From Flavobacterium sp. I3-2 (lineage in GTDB: Bacteria > Bacteroidota > Bacteroidia > Flavobacteriales > Flavobacteriaceae), in assembly GCF_013389595.1 (NCBI RefSeq), contig NZ_CP058306.1, positions 2,914,001 to 2,978,000 of the forward strand: 64,000 bases of DNA. Reading direction: 5' to 3'. Both the position numbers and the translations under genes were made by a program. Below the pieces are notes generated by a model. That model was not told the origin of the DNA. It did no database searches and was given only the letters and a program-made list of their open reading frames with translations. Of this stretch, positions 44,700-54,348 are shown one piece after another; the stretch's first letter is position 1, and the number at the start of each line of letters is the position of its first letter.

Positions 44700-47366
44700 T
44701 TATTCTGTCGGATTTTCAGCCTCAGGAAAAAGGATAATTTGTCCGTCTTCTTCAAGTCCTAAATTATTTTCATCAATTTCGTCTAAAATAATTTCTTTGA
44801 TTTCTTCTTCAGGAAGTTCAAAAGGCAACGATTCTAACAAATTAATCAATTTGATTTTATCAGAAGTTAATTGATTTCCGATTGCTTTAATACCTTTTAC
44901 AGCAATAAATTCTTCAAAGTTCAACTCCATATTTTCTTTCTGAATTCCTTTATTTTTAGCAAAGATAATTTCAGCCATCGGACGATAATCGGTTGAAACA
45001 ATTTCTAATTTAGAATATGGATGCTCTGTAATTACAAACTCTTCTTTATTTTCGTTTTCAACCAAGAAACGTTTTACAAAGTATTTCGATTTTTCACCAT
45101 CGTAATAAACAACAGAAATTGGTTTATTCGGAATCCATTTTTCTAAGACAATCATATCTTCATCAAAATGCGTGGTCAATTCAGGAATTATCGTTTTTAC
45201 TTTAGCACTTTGCGTAATAATCAGTAAACGGTCTTCTGGTTTAAATTCACCAAGCAACTCCCCTCTTCCATCAACATTTAAACGACTTACTGTATCATCG
45301 AACCAAATTTTACGCGGACGTAAAGTAGAAATTCCTTTTTCTTTTAAATCGATTTTTTTGATTGAATATTTAGTTACTAAATTTCCTTTTGATGAACGTC
45401 CTTTGATTAAAAGCTCGGCAAAATCCAAATCGAATTTCAATTTCTTCACATTCGAAAGTTGACGTAATAAAATAGTTACAACCTCTGCTTCTCCGTTTGG
45501 ATTCCATGAAAAATAAAGGACTTGCGAACCTGGTTTTTCTTGCGTTAAATCGTATTCTTTATCACGAGTAACACCCGAAACATTAAATCGTTTTACATAC
45601 GAAGGTCCCGATTTTCCATCGCGATAAATCATATTGTAAATGGTACGTTTGTCGTTTTTATCGAAGACAGCAATGTGAATGATATCTTTACCAATGAATT
45701 TTTTATCATCCACTTTCGTAACCATCATTACACCGCTTCTCAAAAAGACAATGACATCATCGATATCCGAACAATCAGCAACATATTCGTCGCGTTTTAA
45801 TCCAGTTCCGATAAATCCTTCTTCACGATTTACGTAAAGCTTGGTGTTTCGTAAAACTACTTTAGTAGCTTCAATAGTATCAAAACTTCTTAATTCGGTT
45901 TTACGTTCACGACCTTTTCCGTATTTTTCTTTTAAACGTGTAAAGAAATCAATCGTAAAATCGATAATATGTTCTAAATTGTATTTTACTTGTTCGATAT
46001 CTCCTTCTAAAGCTTCAATTTTTTCTTGCGCTTTATCGATATCGAATTTAGAAATACGTTTGATTTTAATTTCGGTTAAACGTGTAATATCATCAACGGT
46101 TACCTCACGTTTTAAATGTTTGATAAATGGTTTTAAACCTTCGTCAATAGTTGTAATTACACCATCCCAAGTTTCTTCTTCTTCAATTCTACGATAGATT
46201 CGTTCTTCGATGAAAATTCGTTCTAACGATAAATAATGCCATTGTTCTTCTAACTCACCAAGTTCAATTTCTAGTTCGCGTTTTAATAATTGAACCGTAC
46301 GTTCAGTCGAAACTCGAAGCATATTACTAACTCCGGTAAACAACGGTAGATTATTCTCAATTACGCAACCAAGTGGCGCCAACGACGTTTCGCAACCTGT
46401 GAAAGCATAAAGTGCATCGATTGTTTTATCTGGAGAAACACCAGCTGGTAAATGAATTAGAATTTCAACTTCTGCAGCCGTATTATCTTCAATTTTCTTG
46501 ATTTTAATTTTTCCTTTCTCATTAGCTTTTAAGATACTATCAATCAAACTAGTTGTTGTAGTCGAAAAAGGAATTTGAGATATAACTAAAGTATTTTTAT
46601 CTAACTGTGTGATTTTTGCACGAACACGAACTCGTCCGCCACGCATTCCATCGTTATAATTAGAAACATCTGCTATTCCTTGCGTTGGAAAATCTGGATA
46701 TAATGTAAACGGTTTTCCTTTTAAATGTTTGATTGAAGCATCAATCAACTCATTAAAGTTATGAGGAAGAATTTTAGTCGATAATCCAACAGCAATACCT
46801 TCTCCACCTTGCGCTAATAACAACGGAAATTTTACAGGCAAATTAACCGGTTCATTTCTACGTCCGTCATAAGACAATTGCCAAGTGGTAATTTTTGGAG
46901 AATACAAAACGTCTAAAGCAAATTTGCTTAAACGTGCTTCGATATAACGAGAAGCAGCAGCTTCGTCACCTGTTAAAATATTTCCCCAGTTACCTTGCGT
47001 ATCGATTAATAAATCTTTTTGACCTATTTGCACCATAGCGTCACCAATACTTTGGTCACCGTGTGGATGATACTGCATCGTATGTCCTACAATGTTTGCA
47101 ACTTTGTTATAACGACCATCATCTAATTCTTTAATAGAATGCATAATGCGTCGTTGAACTGGTTTAAAACCGTCTTCAATAGCCGGAACCGCGCGTTCTA
47201 AGATTACATAAGAAGCATAATCCAAAAACCATTCTTTATACATACCTGTAACTTTCTTAATAGAATCGTTACCTATATCTTCTTGGTTATCGTAAAACTG
47301 ACCTGATAATTCGTTTGTATCTGGTTGGTCGTTATAAATTGGTTCTAAATTTTCTTCTTCGTCCAT
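44700..47366 (-). CDS. parC: DNA topoisomerase IV subunit A
   Basis: DNA breakage-reunion subunit of a type IIA topoisomerase. The catalytic tyrosine is Tyr141 in AAASRYIEARL, and the quinolone-pocket segment with HPHGDQSIGDAMV lies near 100-112. The C-terminal half, from about 500, is the beta-propeller DNA-wrapping region, and a GyrA-box of the QRRGGKG kind is not seen, which favours ParC over GyrA. Length is 888. It follows parE by 41 nt. A Bacteroidota topo IV and gyrase A can be confused by name only; the paired 627-residue B subunit supports topo IV. Confidence 0.9.
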   Translation of the reverse strand: MDEEENLEPIYNDQPDTNELSGQFYDNQEDIGNDSIKKVTGMYKEWFLDYASYVILERAVPAIEDGFKPVQRRIMHSIKELDDGRYNKVANIVGHTMQYHPHGDQSIGDAMVQIGQKDLLIDTQGNWGNILTGDEAAASRYIEARLSKFALDVLYSPKITTWQLSYDGRRNEPVNLPVKFPLLLAQGGEGIAVGLSTKILPHNFNELIDASIKHLKGKPFTLYPDFPTQGIADVSNYNDGMRGGRVRVRAKITQLDKNTLVISQIPFSTTTTSLIDSILKANEKGKIKIKKIEDNTAAEVEILIHLPAGVSPDKTIDALYAFTGCETSLAPLGCVIENNLPLFTGVSNMLRVSTERTVQLLKRELEIELGELEEQWHYLSLERIFIEERIYRRIEEEETWDGVITTIDEGLKPFIKHLKREVTVDDITRLTEIKIKRISKFDIDKAQEKIEALEGDIEQVKYNLEHIIDFTIDFFTRLKEKYGKGRERKTELRSFDTIEATKVVLRNTKLYVNREEGFIGTGLKRDEYVADCSDIDDVIVFLRSGVMMVTKVDDKKFIGKDIIHIAVFDKNDKRTIYNMIYRDGKSGPSYVKRFNVSGVTRDKEYDLTQEKPGSQVLYFSWNPNGEAEVVTILLRQLSNVKKLKFDLDFAELLIKGRSSKGNLVTKYSIKKIDLKEKGISTLRPRKIWFDDTVSRLNVDGRGELLGEFKPEDRLLIITQSAKVKTIIPELTTHFDEDMIVLEKWIPNKPISVVYYDGEKSKYFVKRFLVENENKEEFVITEHPYSKLEIVSTDYRPMAEIIFAKNKGIQKENMELNFEEFIAVKGIKAIGNQLTSDKIKLINLLESLPFELPEEEIKEIILDEIDENNLGLEEDGQIILFPEAENPTE

Positions 47367-47407
47367 TTATTTTTTTAGAAATAAAAGTTTAAATTTTACT
47401 CTATATT

Positions 47408-49291
47408 TTATTCTGATTCGATTAATTCAGCTTTCTTTTTTTCTTCAACTACATCCAACTCAACCTTAAGATTCTTAATAATAAAACCTTGGCGGTCCGG
47501 TGTATTTTTACCCATATAAAATTCTAAAAGCTGTTCAATGGAACTTGCTTTATCTAACATCACAGGGTCTAATCGAATATCCTGACCGATGAAATTAACA
47601 AACTCATCTGGAGAGATTTCTCCCAAACCTTTGAATCGGGTAATTTCTGGTTTTGGTTTTAGCTCTTCAATTGCTGCCACACGCTCTTCTTCTGAATAAC
47701 AATAAATTGTTTTCTTTTTATTTCTTACTCTAAATAAAGGCGTTTGCAAAATATACAAATGTCCTTCTTTGATTAATTCAGGAAAAAATTGTAAAAAGAA
47801 TGTAATCATCAACAAACGAATGTGCATTCCATCGACATCGGCATCAGTTGCTAAAACGATATTGTTATATCTTAAGTTTTCGTAGTCTTCTTCGATATCT
47901 AAAGCAGCTTGCAATAAGTTGAACTCTTCATTTTCATAAACAATCTTTTTAGTCATTCCATAAGAATTCAAAGGTTTTCCACGTAAAGAGAAAACAGCTT
48001 GAGTATTTACATCACGAGATTTTGTTATCGAACCTGATGCAGAATTACCTTCGGTGATAAACAACGTACTTTCAAGATATCTTGGGTTTTTGATGTCGGT
48101 TAAATGCACACGACAATCACGCAATTTTTTGTTGTGAAGACTTGCTTTTTTAGCACGGTCTTTAGCTAATTTTCGAATTCCAGATAATTCTTTACGTTCA
48201 CGTTCTGCCTGAAGAATTTTCTTTAAAAGTGCTTCGGCAACTTCTGGATTTTTATGTAAAAAATTATCGAGATTATTTTTAATGAAATCGTTAATATATG
48301 TTCGAACAGATGGTGCATCGGGTCCCATTTCGGTTGAACCTAATTTTGTTTTGGTTTGTGATTCAAAAACAGGTTCTTCTACTTTAATAGATATAGCAGC
48401 TACAATTGATTTACGAATATCAGAAGCTTCAAAGTTTTTATTGTAAAACTCTTTCATCGTACGTACAACACCTTCTCTAAAAGCACTTAAATGCGTTCCG
48501 CCTTGTGTCGTATTTTGACCGTTAACAAAAGAATAATATTCTTCTGAATACTGAGATTTACTATGTGTTAGCGCAATTTCGATATCGTTACCCAACAAAT
48601 GAATAATCGGATAAACCATATCTTCTTGATCGATATTTTCTTCTAATAAATCTTTTAAACCGTTATCAGAATAAAATTTCTCGCCATTAAAAATAATTGT
48701 TAATCCTGTGTTTAGGTAACAATAATTTTTAAGCATCTTTTCAATATATTCTTTACGATACTTATAGTTTTTAAAGATGGTATCATCTGCAGTAAAAGAA
48801 ACTTTTGTTCCTTTACGACGCGTAGTTTCAACAACTTCTTCTTCAAGAACTAAATTACCCGCAGAAAATTCGGCACATTTTAATTGTCCGTCACGAACAG
48901 ATTCGACACGAAAAAAATTAGAAAGTGCATTTACTGCTTTTGTACCAACACCGTTTAAACCTACTGATTTTTTAAAAGCTTTAGAATCATATTTACCTCC
49001 TGTATTCATTTTAGAAACAACGTCAACAACTTTTCCTAACGGAATTCCACGACCGTAATCGCGAATTGTTACCATGCGGTCTTTGATTGTAACCTCAATG
49101 GTTTTACCTGTTCCCATAACAAATTCATCGATACTATTATCGATAACTTCTTTAATAAGAATATAAATACCGTCATCTGGAGATGAACCATCACCTAATT
49201 TTCCAATGTACATTCCAGGACGCATACGAATATGTTCCTTCCAATCTAACGAGCGTATATTATCTTCGGTATATTGTGTTTGTTCTTGCAT
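47408..49291 (-). CDS. parE: DNA topoisomerase IV subunit B
   Basis: ATPase subunit of topoisomerase IV, needed to decatenate chromosomes. The GHKL ATP site is represented by [14 protein letters not shown] near residues 47-60 and by DYGRGIPLG and [14 protein letters not shown]. The TOPRIM domain starts with [10 protein letters not shown] near 413, followed by [14 protein letters not shown]. The 627-residue length matches ParE-type proteins. Confidence 0.93.
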   Translation of the reverse strand: MQEQTQYTEDNIRSLDWKEHIRMRPGMYIGKLGDGSSPDDGIYILIKEVIDNSIDEFVMGTGKTIEVTIKDRMVTIRDYGRGIPLGKVVDVVSKMNTGGKYDSKAFKKSVGLNGVGTKAVNALSNFFRVESVRDGQLKCAEFSAGNLVLEEEVVETTRRKGTKVSFTADDTIFKNYKYRKEYIEKMLKNYCYLNTGLTIIFNGEKFYSDNGLKDLLEENIDQEDMVYPIIHLLGNDIEIALTHSKSQYSEEYYSFVNGQNTTQGGTHLSAFREGVVRTMKEFYNKNFEASDIRKSIVAAISIKVEEPVFESQTKTKLGSTEMGPDAPSVRTYINDFIKNNLDNFLHKNPEVAEALLKKILQAERERKELSGIRKLAKDRAKKASLHNKKLRDCRVHLTDIKNPRYLESTLFITEGNSASGSITKSRDVNTQAVFSLRGKPLNSYGMTKKIVYENEEFNLLQAALDIEEDYENLRYNNIVLATDADVDGMHIRLLMITFFLQFFPELIKEGHLYILQTPLFRVRNKKKTIYCYSEEERVAAIEELKPKPEITRFKGLGEISPDEFVNFIGQDIRLDPVMLDKASSIEQLLEFYMGKNTPDRQGFIIKNLKVELDVVEEKKKAELIESE

Positions 49292-49385
49292 AAAAAGGAT
49301 TTGGATTTTGTGCTAATTTAGTAATTTTTACAGACATTTAAAAGCCTTAGCTTATCTATAAATTTAAAATAATTTGGAAATTTTA

Positions 49386-50273
49386 CTATTCTTTAAAATC
49401 AGAATATTCATTTGGAACAATAGAATTTCCATAAATTAAAGCGTAATTTTTAGTAAAAACCGCACCAAAATAAAGTATAATTGCAGAGTAATAAATCCAC
49501 AATAATAATATTAAAATAGAACCTGCCGTACCATAAAGTGTAAACTTATCTGAATTTTCTAGATATTCACCTATAACCCATTTACCAATCATAAATAAAA
49601 TAGCAGTAAATAAAGCACCGATAAAAGCATCCTTAAATTTAATAACCGCATCCGGAAGTTCCTTAAAAACATAAACGATAATAAAAGTTATGATTAGAAA
49701 AACTAAAAACGAATCTAAATAATCTGCAATTAACAACTTTTCAATATTGACAACCTTTGCTATTTTGTCGTACAATACATCAATAAATGAATCTATCAAC
49801 AAAGAAACAGCTAGTATAAACCCAAACACAGCAATCATTGAAAATGAAAAAAATTGGTCAATTACTGCTTTAATCATTCCTTTTCTATTTTTGGCTTTAA
49901 TTTTCCAAATATCATTAATCGAACTTTGAATTTCTCCAAACATTCCACTTGCAGAAAAAAGAAGCGTAATTACCCCAATTATTGTTTCAATGATTGAGGT
50001 CTTAGTTAATTTTGAATTATTGATTATTTCTTGAATCTGACTTGAAGCTTGGTTACCAACCATTCGATTTATTTGACGAAATAAATTTCCTGAAACTTCT
50101 TCTTCTCCAAGAAAATAACCTAAAAAAGTTATTAAAATAATTGCAAAAGATGGCAAAGCAAAAATGGTATAATATGTAAGAGAAGCACTAAATTTTAAAC
50201 ACTCTTCTTCAAAAAAATCGTTAACAGATTTAATAAAAAGCTTGTAAAATAGTTTATCTTTTAAATTCATCAC
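49386..50273 (-). CDS. YihY/BrkB-family membrane protein
   Basis: A 295-residue inner-membrane protein with six hydrophobic segments. The SASLTYYTIFALPSFAIILI start, the LLFSASGMFGEIQSSINDIW segment and the late YLENSDKFTLYGTAGSILILLLW-type motif (in parts) are characteristic of the YihY/BrkB family. Members were once called ribonuclease BN by mistake; a transport role is suspected but not shown. It is monocistronic. Confidence 0.92.
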   Translation of the reverse strand: MMNLKDKLFYKLFIKSVNDFFEEECLKFSASLTYYTIFALPSFAIILITFLGYFLGEEEVSGNLFRQINRMVGNQASSQIQEIINNSKLTKTSIIETIIGVITLLFSASGMFGEIQSSINDIWKIKAKNRKGMIKAVIDQFFSFSMIAVFGFILAVSLLIDSFIDVLYDKIAKVVNIEKLLIADYLDSFLVFLIITFIIVYVFKELPDAVIKFKDAFIGALFTAILFMIGKWVIGEYLENSDKFTLYGTAGSILILLLWIYYSAIILYFGAVFTKNYALIYGNSIVPNEYSDFKE

Positions 50274-50417
50274 TTTGTTTTAAAGCAATAAAATTACAAT
50301 TTTATTTCAAAAGTTTTATTTAAAAAAAACACTAGAATCATTAAAATTAATTACATGGAAATTATAACTTAATGCAAAAAAAATAATCAATAAAAAAAAT
50401 ATCACTTCTTTAAATCG

Positions 50418-50453
50418 AAAAAGGAAATCTCAAAATAAAGAGATTTCCTTTTT
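50418..50453. terminator. Orphan terminator in a divergent intergenic region
   Basis: Perfect 14-bp stem AAAAAGGAAATCTC/GAGATTTCCTTTTT, arms 50418-50431 and 50440-50453, with an 8-nt loop and T-rich tail on the plus strand. No annotated gene ends here. Confidence 0.8.
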
Positions 50454-50670
50454 TCATTTTTTTGACTACATTGTCTTTTTAATTCAAAGTGTTTTCAGAA
50501 GTGTTTTTCTTGGTTAATAAAATTCTAAAACAACGCCATTAAAGTCAAAAAATATATTTATATATTATAATAGTAAATTAATTCAAATATTTTTACAAGT
50601 AAATCAATCATTTTAATTATAAATAATAACTAATTAACACATGCAAATATCCATCCTTTAATACAGATTT

Positions 50671-50694
50671 AAAATACCCTATTTGTGGTATTTT
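50671..50694 (+). terminator. Weak hairpin upstream of the PAS-LuxR gene
   Basis: Stem AAAATACC/GGTATTTT, arms 50671-50678 and 50687-50694, 8-nt loop, followed by an interrupted T-rich run. It may be a terminator, a leader hairpin or an operator for the gene 68 nt downstream. Confidence 0.4.
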
Positions 50695-50761
50695 TATAAT
50701 ATTTTTTCTATTTTTATCGCATAATAATTGTTTTTTACAAACACTTAAAAGAATAAGAAAA

Positions 50762-51466
50762 GTGGAGAAAATTAACACACAAAAATGGGATAATTTAGTC
50801 AAAGCACAAAAATCACAATCAAAAATTGACAATGAAATTAAAACTCCTGAACAAATACACAGTTATTTCTTTATTTTTGATTGCTACAATAATACTATTT
50901 TGTTTACAAATTCTTCTTTTGAAACTGTAACTGGTTATGAACCTAACGAATTAAGTCTTGATTTACTTCTTAAAATCATTCATCCTGACGATTTGAAATA
51001 TTTCTTTGAATGTGAAGAAAGTTTTTTGGAATTCACGAATAAGCTTTCATTTAATGAACATTTTAAATATACACATTCATATTCTTATCGTATTAAAACA
51101 AAAAACGAAAGTTACATTCGGATTTTTCAGGAATGTCAAGCTTTAGAAGTAAATGAAAGTGGACATCTTACGAAGACTTTAGTAAATCATAAAAAAACTG
51201 AATATTCAGAAAAACCTGATACAAGAGATTTTAAAATTTATGATAAATCACAAAATTCATATATCGACGCTGAAAACAGGTACAATTTAACCAAACGTGA
51301 ATTAGAAATTTTGAATTATATCAAAAATGGATTGAATAGTCAGCAAATTTCAGAAACATTGAATCTTAGTAAAAACACCATTCTGACTCATAGAAAGAAT
51401 ATTCTGAATAAAAGTAATAGTTCAAGCTTTATTGAACTTATAAAAAAATTAAGCTATGTGCATTAA
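50762..51466 (+). CDS. PAS-domain LuxR-type transcription regulator
   Basis: A 234-residue regulator. A PAS/PAC-type sensor fold covers roughly residues 35-130 (FIFDCYNNTILFTNSSFETVTGYEPNEL, in parts, then IIHPDD). A LuxR/GerE helix-turn-helix covers about 170-232, with LTKRELEILNYIKNGLNSQQISETLNLSKNT (in parts). There is no receiver domain, so it senses by the PAS domain or a bound ligand. The only usable start is GTG at 50762: a stop codon lies 13 nt upstream in frame and no in-frame ATG occurs near the N-terminus. Target genes are unknown. It is convergent with the beta-propeller lipoprotein. Confidence 0.88.
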   Translation: MEKINTQKWDNLVKAQKSQSKIDNEIKTPEQIHSYFFIFDCYNNTILFTNSSFETVTGYEPNELSLDLLLKIIHPDDLKYFFECEESFLEFTNKLSFNEHFKYTHSYSYRIKTKNESYIRIFQECQALEVNESGHLTKTLVNHKKTEYSEKPDTRDFKIYDKSQNSYIDAENRYNLTKRELEILNYIKNGLNSQQISETLNLSKNTILTHRKNILNKSNSSSFIELIKKLSYVH

Positions 51467-51476
51467 CATTTTGAAC

Positions 51477-52868
51477 TTAATTATAAATCACATCGTAAAC
51501 CGTGACTGTATTTCCTGAACCTGGAGTTCCGCTTTTACCTTGCGAAGTTACAACTAATTGTTTTTCATCTGGCGATAAAGCCATTCCAACAGGAAAAGAA
51601 GCTACATCAATTTCAAAAATCTTTTCCATTTTATTTGCATCGATAACAGCTATTTTACTGTCGTTATTTACACATGCAAAAATGTATTTATTATTTTTGG
51701 TCACATCGATGGTTCGAACTCCTGTTCCAAGTTTAACAGAATGCCAATCTTTAAAATTTAAAATCTTTTTGTCATCAATCTCAATATTAAATAATTCAAT
51801 TAAATTGGCTCTTTGAACCATTCCAAATTTATTAGAACTCAAAAATAATTCATCTTTATTTATTACCAAATGACGTAAATTTAGATAAGAACCTGTAATG
51901 GTTCCAACCATTACTTGCTTATCAACATCAATTATTGCAATACCATTTCCCCCCATTTTAGCAACTAAAAGTTTTTTGCTATCTGGAGTAAAAATAGTGC
52001 CACGTAAACAATTACCGCATTCAGAATCTCGATTTGTATTTTCATCAAAATTCATAGCTAAACGATAATCAACCACAATATGAGCTTTATAGTTAAAATC
52101 CATCGGATTAGAACTTGAGATATCAATCAGAGCAACAGTATTATCTCCCCAATGTGTAACAGCAACAAATTTATTATCTGGTGAAGCAACAATCATTTTT
52201 GGAAGTGGACCCGTAGGAATTACACGAACAATTTCGTCTTTTTCGGTATCAATAATTGCAACAGCCGAAGGTGATTCTGCTTTTTCATCCCAATTTCTTC
52301 TATAATAAGTAACCCATAAATATTTTCCGTCGTGAGATAAACAACTTTCTACAGGTTTACCTAAAAAATGATTAAATTCTTTACGTTCTTGTTTGTATTT
52401 ATAGTCAAAAACACTGGATTCATTGTTTTTAAATAAATAATTATTATCAACAGTAAATTTGTGTTTGATTTCTTTAATTTTATTTAAAGTCTTTGCATCA
52501 AAAACTACAGTTGTATAACCTTCTAATGAATTAATGTAAAACTTATTTCCGTCTTTTGTATAAGTAGCAGATTTTGGAGAATTAATTGCAGGTTCATAAA
52601 CTGAATTTTCAGCTTTTGGATTCATCACTTTACTTTGAATAATTCTTTTGTTTATCAAAAATACAAACGAATCTTTTTCTATTAAATTAGATTGTTTGTT
52701 TTGATTTTCTGAAATCGAAATTGAATCAGTTTTTGACTCATTATTAACTAAGTTTACATCTTTACTAAAACAAGAAGTTAAGAAAATAAAAAATGTAGAT
52801 GTAAGTGTTAGTAACATGTATCTTGTGGTATATTTTGATTTAATCTGAAAGGAATATTTTAATTTCAT
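51477..52868 (-). CDS. YncE-like beta-propeller lipoprotein
   Basis: A 463-residue lipoprotein. A hydrophobic segment ends in the lipobox FLTSC near residue 33, so the mature protein is anchored through that Cys. The rest is a seven-bladed propeller of the YncE/cytochrome D1-like type, with repeated units such as DGKYLWVTYY, IDTEKDEIVRVIPTGPLPK, VAVTHWGDNTVALIDIS and FPVGMALSPDEKQLVVTSQGKSG. An insert SECGNCLRGTIF has a CxxC pair. I use the ATG at 52868; the longer frame to 52889 begins at a TTG lying inside the -7 promoter box. Confidence 0.85.
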   Translation of the reverse strand: MKLKYSFQIKSKYTTRYMLLTLTSTFFIFLTSCFSKDVNLVNNESKTDSISISENQNKQSNLIEKDSFVFLINKRIIQSKVMNPKAENSVYEPAINSPKSATYTKDGNKFYINSLEGYTTVVFDAKTLNKIKEIKHKFTVDNNYLFKNNESSVFDYKYKQERKEFNHFLGKPVESCLSHDGKYLWVTYYRRNWDEKAESPSAVAIIDTEKDEIVRVIPTGPLPKMIVASPDNKFVAVTHWGDNTVALIDISSSNPMDFNYKAHIVVDYRLAMNFDENTNRDSECGNCLRGTIFTPDSKKLLVAKMGGNGIAIIDVDKQVMVGTITGSYLNLRHLVINKDELFLSSNKFGMVQRANLIELFNIEIDDKKILNFKDWHSVKLGTGVRTIDVTKNNKYIFACVNNDSKIAVIDANKMEKIFEIDVASFPVGMALSPDEKQLVVTSQGKSGTPGSGNTVTVYDVIYN

Positions 52869-52886
52869 AAGTTTAGTTTGGTTGAT

Positions 52887-52918
52887 CAAAAGTATAAAAT
52901 ATATTTTTAATATTCAAA
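52887..52918 (-). promoter_or_regulatory. Promoter of the beta-propeller lipoprotein (TTG-N20-TACTTTTG)
   Basis: On the minus strand a -33 TTTTG (TTG at 52917-52915) is followed after 20 bp by TACTTTTG (52894-52887). Both elements and the spacing fit the Bacteroidota housekeeping consensus, and the start ATG is 19 nt behind the box. Confidence 0.78.
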
Positions 52919-52957
52919 ATCAGAATATAACATTCTTATTCACAAATACATACAAAA

Positions 52958-52985
52958 AAAAGCCTAAACGATTGTTTAGACTTTT
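52958..52985 (-). terminator. Terminator of the lpx-efp-sucD transcript
   Basis: On the minus strand, 20 nt behind the sucD stop codon, arms around AAGUCUAAAC/GUUUAGGCUU pair with a single G-U wobble and a 4-nt loop, followed by a run of eight T. Confidence 0.85.
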
Positions 52986-53004
52986 ATATAGTTTCGAAGG
53001 ATTA

Positions 53005-53877
53005 TTAACCTAAAACCTCTTTTACTTTTTTACCAATTTCAGCTGGAGAATCTACTACGTGAATTCCACATTCGCGCATGATACGTTTTTTAGCTTCAGC
53101 AGTATCATCAGCACCACCAACAATTGCACCAGCGTGTCCCATTGTTCTACCTTTAGGCGCTGTTTCACCAGCGATAAAACCGATAACTGGTTTTTTGTTT
53201 CCGTTTTCTTTAATCCAACGAGCAGCATCAGCTTCTAATTGACCTCCGATTTCACCAATCATAATGATTGCTTCAGTCTCTGGATCATTCATTAATAATT
53301 CTACAGCTTCTTTTGTTGTCGTTCCGATGATTGGATCTCCACCAATACCAATAGCAGTTGTGATTCCTAATCCTTGTTTAACAACTTGATCAGCAGCTTC
53401 ATATGTTAAAGTTCCTGATTTAGAAACAATTCCGATAGTACCTTTTTTGAAAACAAAACCTGGCATGATACCAACTTTAGCTTCTCCTGGAGTAATAACA
53501 CCTGGACAGTTTGGTCCAACTAAAGTGCAATTTCTAGATTTTATATAGTCGTAAGCTTTTACCATATCAGCAACCGGAATACCTTCAGTGATACAGATAA
53601 TTACTTTAATTCCAGCTTCTGCAGCTTCCATTATTGCATCAGCAGCAAATGCTGGCGGAACAAAAATAATTGAAGTATCTGCTTGAGCTTTTTCAACAGC
53701 ATCTTTAACAGTGTTAAACACAGGACGATCTAAATGTAAAGTACCACCTTTTCCTGGTGTAACTCCACCTACTACATTTGTTCCATACTCAATCATTTGA
53801 GAAGCATGGAAGGTACCTTCACTACCTGTGAATCCTTGTACAATTATCTTTGAATCTTTATTTACTAAAACACTCAT
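53005..53877 (-). CDS. sucD: Succinate--CoA ligase subunit alpha
   Basis: Forms succinyl-CoA or, in the TCA direction, succinate with nucleoside triphosphate. The CoA-binding [10 protein letters not shown] lies at residues 15-24, [12 protein letters not shown] near 122, and the phosphohistidine is in [10 protein letters not shown] near 247. The 290-residue length is standard. The beta subunit gene is not adjacent, as usual in Flavobacteriaceae. Separate -7 box upstream, so it need not depend on the lpx transcript. Confidence 0.97.
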   Translation of the reverse strand: MSVLVNKDSKIIVQGFTGSEGTFHASQMIEYGTNVVGGVTPGKGGTLHLDRPVFNTVKDAVEKAQADTSIIFVPPAFAADAIMEAAEAGIKVIICITEGIPVADMVKAYDYIKSRNCTLVGPNCPGVITPGEAKVGIMPGFVFKKGTIGIVSKSGTLTYEAADQVVKQGLGITTAIGIGGDPIIGTTTKEAVELLMNDPETEAIIMIGEIGGQLEADAARWIKENGNKKPVIGFIAGETAPKGRTMGHAGAIVGGADDTAEAKKRIMRECGIHVVDSPAEIGKKVKEVLG

Positions 53878-53908
53878 AATTTTTATTATTGTTTTTTGAT
53901 TTATAAAA

Positions 53909-53916
53909 CAAAAATA
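53909..53916 (-). promoter_or_regulatory. -7 box upstream of sucD
   Basis: Minus strand reads TATTTTTG, an exact TAnnTTTG match, 32 nt before the ATG. No clear -33 TTG. Confidence 0.5.
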
Positions 53917-53971
53917 AGGTTTTGAAATTGATTATAAAATTTTTTTAGCTTAAAAAAATAGCAAATCTTCA

Positions 53972-54337
53972 TTATTCTAATAATTGGCTCATTTGACAAC
54001 CTTTATAGAGTTGGTTATCTTTAATCTGCCAAGTAGTAAAGAAAACAGCGAGTATCATTTCTTCATCAATATTCTCAAAAGTCCTAACAAAATAACTATA
54101 TCGAATCATTATTCGATCATCATCTTCCATTACTTCTTGTACTTCAGCTCTTAATGAATAATAATTATGTTTTAATTCTTTAGATAAAGCTAACAGATCA
54201 TTTAAATCTAAATTTAATAAACCTTTAGAACTATACCATTCCAATGTTACATCAGGATGCATAATTTCTAGGCAGTAACTTTTACTCAAAATTCCTGCAG
54301 ATTCGTAAAATTTCACAACTAAATCTCTATTACTCAT
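53972..54337 (-). CDS. NTF2-like (SnoaL-fold) protein
   Basis: A 121-residue protein with the alpha+beta cone fold of nuclear transport factor 2/SnoaL proteins: MSNRDLVVKFYESAGIL helix, MHPDVTLEWYSSKG strand, then antiparallel strands AEVQEVMEDDDRIMIRYSYFV and EMILAVFFTTWQIKDNQLYKG (both in parts). No catalytic residues can be assigned. It is found between the lpxD paralogue and sucD in related genomes as I remember it, but function is unknown. Gap to the upstream gene is 11 nt. Confidence 0.75.
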   Translation of the reverse strand: MSNRDLVVKFYESAGILSKSYCLEIMHPDVTLEWYSSKGLLNLDLNDLLALSKELKHNYYSLRAEVQEVMEDDDRIMIRYSYFVRTFENIDEEMILAVFFTTWQIKDNQLYKGCQMSQLLE

Positions 54338-54348
54338 AATTTAAAAAA

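Larger units (their letters stand above)
50274..50761. other. 488-bp intergenic region between divergent genes, with orphan hairpins
   Basis: Very AT-rich and without a credible gene; a 71-codon frame on the minus strand overlaps the start of the PAS-LuxR gene and looks random. The region holds a perfect terminator-like hairpin (50418-50453) and a weaker one (50671-50694), although both flanking genes read away from it. That is unusual and could mean an unannotated small RNA. Confidence 0.5.

Noticed and set aside
44700-49291. Calling the type IIA topoisomerase pair DNA gyrase
   Set aside because: The A subunit lacks a clear GyrA box and the B subunit is about 627 residues, which fits ParE; topoisomerase IV is the better call.
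50617-50832. 71-codon minus-strand frame overlapping the PAS-LuxR start
   Set aside because: It overlaps a well-supported gene, has no recognisable features and a random-looking Cys/Leu-rich composition.
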